Positions 6,241 to 8,724 of a stretch of DNA of 8,724 bases are shown in pieces. Source of the DNA: Rhodobacteraceae bacterium UBA2553 (GTDB lineage: Bacteria > Pseudomonadota > Alphaproteobacteria > Rhodobacterales > Rhodobacteraceae); the NCBI GenBank assembly GCA_002340515.1, contig DDMF01000135.1, positions 25,372-34,095 on the forward strand, in the 5' to 3' direction. The notes below the pieces were generated by a model, which did no database searches, was not told the DNA's origin, and was given only the letters and a program-made list of their open reading frames with translations. How positions within the stretch are numbered: position 1 is the first letter of the stretch; every line of letters begins with the position of its first letter. The position numbers were made by a program, and so were the translations under genes.

Positions 6241-8520
6241 TTAATGGTTGGTTTCGCCCTTCTCGACGGTAAACCAAAAATCATCACCTGGCTCATGATC
6301 CGCAATCTCATCCGGAATGACGGCTGGCCCCGACAAAAACACATTGGCGCCAAAATGGGCATGCATCCGTGACAGGCGCTTCAACTTGCGGCTGGTCAGG
6401 ATCTCAAACAGCTCTCGAAAATCTTCGCGGGTTTTTAGCTCTTCGATTTTGTCCCGGTGCATGTTGACCGAATGCGTATGCGCCGCAGCGATATCCGGGT
6501 CAGACAAAAGTCGGTCCATTTCGGCCCGAACGGCAGGGATCATCCGCTTGATGGATGTTTCTTCCTCGGCGTTGTTGTTCATTCGGAACCAATAAGACAG
6601 CCCCTGGTCCCGATCCACATGGTTCACCCGACCACGGTCCCGCTTGACCAAAAAGCTCTCGGCACTGCGCACCGCATAGTGATTAAGTTGCACCAGATCA
6701 TAGCCATAGGTCGACATGGAACAGCGCCACCCATTTCGAAACATACTGGGCGGCATGTCCTTTCCTGATCCATTGACCCAACGAATATCTTCCCACAGCT
6801 GTGGTTTCAGCCCCTTAGGGCGATGCACTCCAAGTTTCTTGAAGATCCCAACATTGCGAAACAACGTTTTAAACCCCCAGGCCTGATGCGGCTTTCGGGT
6901 CACTTCAAAAGCGCAGCGATCAAAGGCTTCGATCATCAGCTCATCCTTGAAATCACGCACGTCGTTGTTACCAAAAAGACGCCAAGTCATTGAAATCATG
7001 TTGGCATCTCCGACCTCTTTGAACAGGTCAGGCAAACGCCCGTTGCCACATTTCACATTAATGAACTCGTCCACATCCATACAGACCAGCCAGTCTGAGT
7101 TGCGGATGACAGCTTCATCATCAGCCGCTTGCAAGGCGGCATGCTGCGGTTTCAGATCACCGTCACGAAAGGGATTGTCGCGGTGCTGAACGATGCCCTT
7201 TTCCTGCAACATATCCAGCATCGTATCGGTACCATCCGTGCAGTCATTGGTATACACCAGAAAATCATCCACCCCGATGACCCGGTGATAGGCGAGCCAT
7301 TCCAGAATGAACGGGCCTTCATTTTTCATTGTGGTCACAATGGTGGTCTTCAGCGTCTTATTCCTGGACCTCTCCAGCTTTTCTTTGGGAATACGCACCG
7401 GCTTGCTGGCAAAATAGCCTGTGGCCAGATCCAACAGAACATCAGCCTCGACCAAGCTGGTTTTTGGCACAATTTTGGACACGGAGTCGGTCGGGTGACG
7501 CAAGGCCATAAAACGATAAAACGGCACCGTCACATCAGGATCAGCTTCAGCGCCCACCACGCGGATCAACCGCCAGATTGCCCTTTTCCCGAGCTTTTTC
7601 GGGGCTATGCACCAGCGTCTGCGAACCGCATCTGAATCAAATTGCAAACAAATATGATCCGCAAAACTGGCCACATCTCCGACGCGGACACGCCATGGAT
7701 AGGCTTGCCGCCCCTCAAGCGCCACGTAACCCGAAGGCGAACTTGTGGCCAAATCAAATACCGATGCCCCGTCAGGCCCAATGATCAAATCAAACAGATC
7801 GACATTGGCTACCGCCCGCGCCTCACACAGAAACCGCGCGCGCATGATTTCGTAGACGATCATCTCGCCCAGCGGGGATGTCCACGGGTCGGCGGCAGGA
7901 ATTTCCATCCGGTCTTTTCCCGGCGCGCCATGGACATTGAAGGGATGCGCCTCATCCGGCAAATCATACTTGCCAAGCTGGCTCTCGGAATGCACCACAA
8001 GCAGCTGTTCCAGATCACCCAATTTGCTTATTTCACCGGCTAGGGCCGCGCTAAACTCTGCGCTGTCTCTGGGCTTTGCGCGGTCAATAATCACAACCCC
8101 CTGCATCCGGTGCCGGGCAATATGATACCGAATCCATTCGACTGTCGTTTCAACGGTCTCACCATTGCGGACCGCAACCAAGACATTCAGATCATGAAAC
8201 AGATCTGTTTCATTCTCACTCAGGACAATCTCTTTTGTCTGCCCCTGTAATCTGATGGTAAGCCGGTCGCAGTCATTATCATATGCAAGATCAACCACAG
8301 GCGCGCCGCCAAAATTATGTACGGTCATTTTCTGTGGCTCGGGAGAGATCTGAAGCCCTTCGACCTTGGATCGGGACGCAAAGAACAACCGCACAACCCG
8401 GCGGTCGTCGAATTCGGTTTCAACAGCGTCCAGCAATACGGCGTTGTCGAAAGTGCAAACCGTTAGTTTACGCTCCATCCATGTCGCGGACTCTTCGTTG
8501 GTGCTCTGCCCAGACGTCAT
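6241..8520 (-). CDS. Large glycosyltransferase with two GT-A-like halves (GT2/GT92-type; N-terminal half degenerate)
   Basis: From the start chosen here the protein has 759 residues. The C-terminal half (about 390-640) is a GT2/GT92-like glycosyltransferase (Glyco_tranf_2_4 type): TTIVTTMKNEG (392-402), EWLAYHRVIGVDDF, then WLVCMDVDEFI with the metal-binding DVD at D482-D484, and VQLNHYAVRSAESFLVKR (610-627), the conserved 'LNHY' acceptor/His block. The N-terminal half (about 110-360) shows the same order: VLVAVRN (113-119), VEWIRYH (127-133), then FDLIIGPDGASVFD where the DXD should be, and RHPTDSVSKIVPKTSL. It looks like a duplicated domain whose metal site is reduced to a single Asp. Residues 640-759 are mostly helical. 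A longer frame runs to 8679, but its first codons lie inside a terminator. The ATG at 8520 (AAGAG 9 nt upstream) is preferred; an ATG at 8478 is a fallback. The protein is probably cytosolic and adds a sugar to a surface glycan. Confidence 0.83.
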   Translation of the reverse strand: MTSGQSTNEESATWMERKLTVCTFDNAVLLDAVETEFDDRRVVRLFFASRSKVEGLQISPEPQKMTVHNFGGAPVVDLAYDNDCDRLTIRLQGQTKEIVLSENETDLFHDLNVLVAVRNGETVETTVEWIRYHIARHRMQGVVIIDRAKPRDSAEFSAALAGEISKLGDLEQLLVVHSESQLGKYDLPDEAHPFNVHGAPGKDRMEIPAADPWTSPLGEMIVYEIMRARFLCEARAVANVDLFDLIIGPDGASVFDLATSSPSGYVALEGRQAYPWRVRVGDVASFADHICLQFDSDAVRRRWCIAPKKLGKRAIWRLIRVVGAEADPDVTVPFYRFMALRHPTDSVSKIVPKTSLVEADVLLDLATGYFASKPVRIPKEKLERSRNKTLKTTIVTTMKNEGPFILEWLAYHRVIGVDDFLVYTNDCTDGTDTMLDMLQEKGIVQHRDNPFRDGDLKPQHAALQAADDEAVIRNSDWLVCMDVDEFINVKCGNGRLPDLFKEVGDANMISMTWRLFGNNDVRDFKDELMIEAFDRCAFEVTRKPHQAWGFKTLFRNVGIFKKLGVHRPKGLKPQLWEDIRWVNGSGKDMPPSMFRNGWRCSMSTYGYDLVQLNHYAVRSAESFLVKRDRGRVNHVDRDQGLSYWFRMNNNAEEETSIKRMIPAVRAEMDRLLSDPDIAAAHTHSVNMHRDKIEELKTREDFRELFEILTSRKLKRLSRMHAHFGANVFLSGPAVIPDEIADHEPGDDFWFTVEKGETNH

Positions 8521-8586
8521 ACTCGATTGCTCTTTTGCCAATTTCTTTTTTGTGCATACCGCGGACATACGCGCGCGCATGACATG

Positions 8587-8595
8587 CTTATAGCA
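8587..8595 (-). promoter_or_regulatory. Possible extended -10 promoter for the large transferase gene
   Basis: TGCTATAAG on the minus strand fits an extended -10 element (TG-N-TATAAT, five of six in the hexamer). It lies between the terminator and the preferred ATG, which would give a leader of about 60 nt. No good -35 is seen at 16-18 bp. A promoter is needed somewhere here because the terminator upstream is strong. Confidence 0.35.
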
Positions 8596-8660
8596 GCATG
8601 ATTGCCGTTGGGGCCACAGGGCGCAATGGGGAAAATCCTTCTCACGCAATCCCACCACAG

Positions 8661-8694
8661 AAAACGCCGCCACAGGCATTTGCTATGGCGGCGT
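8661..8694 (-). terminator. Rho-independent terminator of an upstream minus-strand gene
   Basis: On the minus strand ACGCCGCCA (8694-8686) pairs perfectly with TGGCGGCGT (8672-8664), and the stem can extend by three more pairs into the 13-nt loop. It is followed by TTTT. An A/T-rich segment precedes the stem, so weak termination in the other direction is possible. It must serve a minus-strand gene entering from the right edge. Two frames end just before it, at TGA 8704-8706 (six residues ending PPAN) or TGA 8694-8696 (ending LPIEQI); too little is visible to choose. This element also shows that the downstream gene cannot begin at the ATG at 8679, which sits in the loop. Confidence 0.85.
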
Positions 8695-8724
8695 CAAATT
8701 TGTTCAATTGGCAGGCGGATCAAT

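Noticed and set aside
6157..6372. A 71-residue plus-strand open frame across the intergenic region
   Set aside because: More than half is antisense to the end of the large transferase gene, and no ribosome-binding site or motif is seen.
8694..8724. Last codons of an upstream minus-strand gene
   Set aside because: The terminator implies such a gene, but two frames with different stops (8704-8706 and 8694-8696) are both possible and fewer than ten codons are visible, so it is noted under the terminator rather than called.
1..8724. CRISPR arrays, tRNA/rRNA genes, insertion sequences, prophage or toxin-antitoxin genes
   Set aside because: I looked for regularly spaced repeats, tRNA-like cloverleafs, terminal inverted repeats and transposase or integrase motifs and saw none.

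Overview
The window looks like part of an alphaproteobacterial chromosome, most likely from the Rhodobacteraceae (Roseobacter group). I infer this from the moderate GC (low-to-mid 50s by eye), the LysR/ArgE pair, and a set of large multidomain glycan-modifying proteins whose style I associate with that group. No phylogenetic marker gene is present, so the taxonomy is an inference.

Left end, plus strand (1-1427): the last 71 codons of a probable LysR-type regulator are followed after 60 bp by an intact M20-family deacylase of the ArgE (acetylornithine deacetylase) type with all expected metal ligands. It ends only 11 bp from the end of the convergent minus-strand block, and I see no terminator in that gap.

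Rest of the window, minus strand (reading from 8706 down to 1439): five genes for surface glycan or polysaccharide modification. First is a large protein with two glycosyltransferase-like halves, of which only the C-terminal half keeps a clear DVD motif (start revised to 8520). After a 221-bp gap with a good promoter candidate and a leader hairpin come four tightly packed genes: a sugar-transferase/methyltransferase fusion (start revised to 6019), an FkbM-type methyltransferase (4-bp overlap), an alpha/beta-hydrolase with an N-terminal pseudo-methyltransferase domain (11-bp overlap), and a sulfotransferase-like protein whose P-loop is degraded (33-bp gap). A strong intrinsic terminator at 8661-8694 separates this block from whatever lies to the right.

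The genes probably act together: sugars are added by the two transferases and decorated by methyl groups (FkbM and the fused methyltransferase) and perhaps by acyl removal or transfer (hydrolase). No flippase, polymerase, ABC exporter or nucleotide-sugar synthesis gene is in the window, so this is either part of a larger locus or a stand-alone tailoring unit. The most striking observation is that the N-terminus of the hydrolase is recognisably homologous to the C-terminal methyltransferase of the fusion protein two genes upstream, but all three glycines of the SAM loop and the ribose-binding acid are gone. With the degenerate first half of the large transferase and the degenerate P-loop of the last gene, three of the five proteins carry an apparently non-catalytic copy of an enzyme fold.
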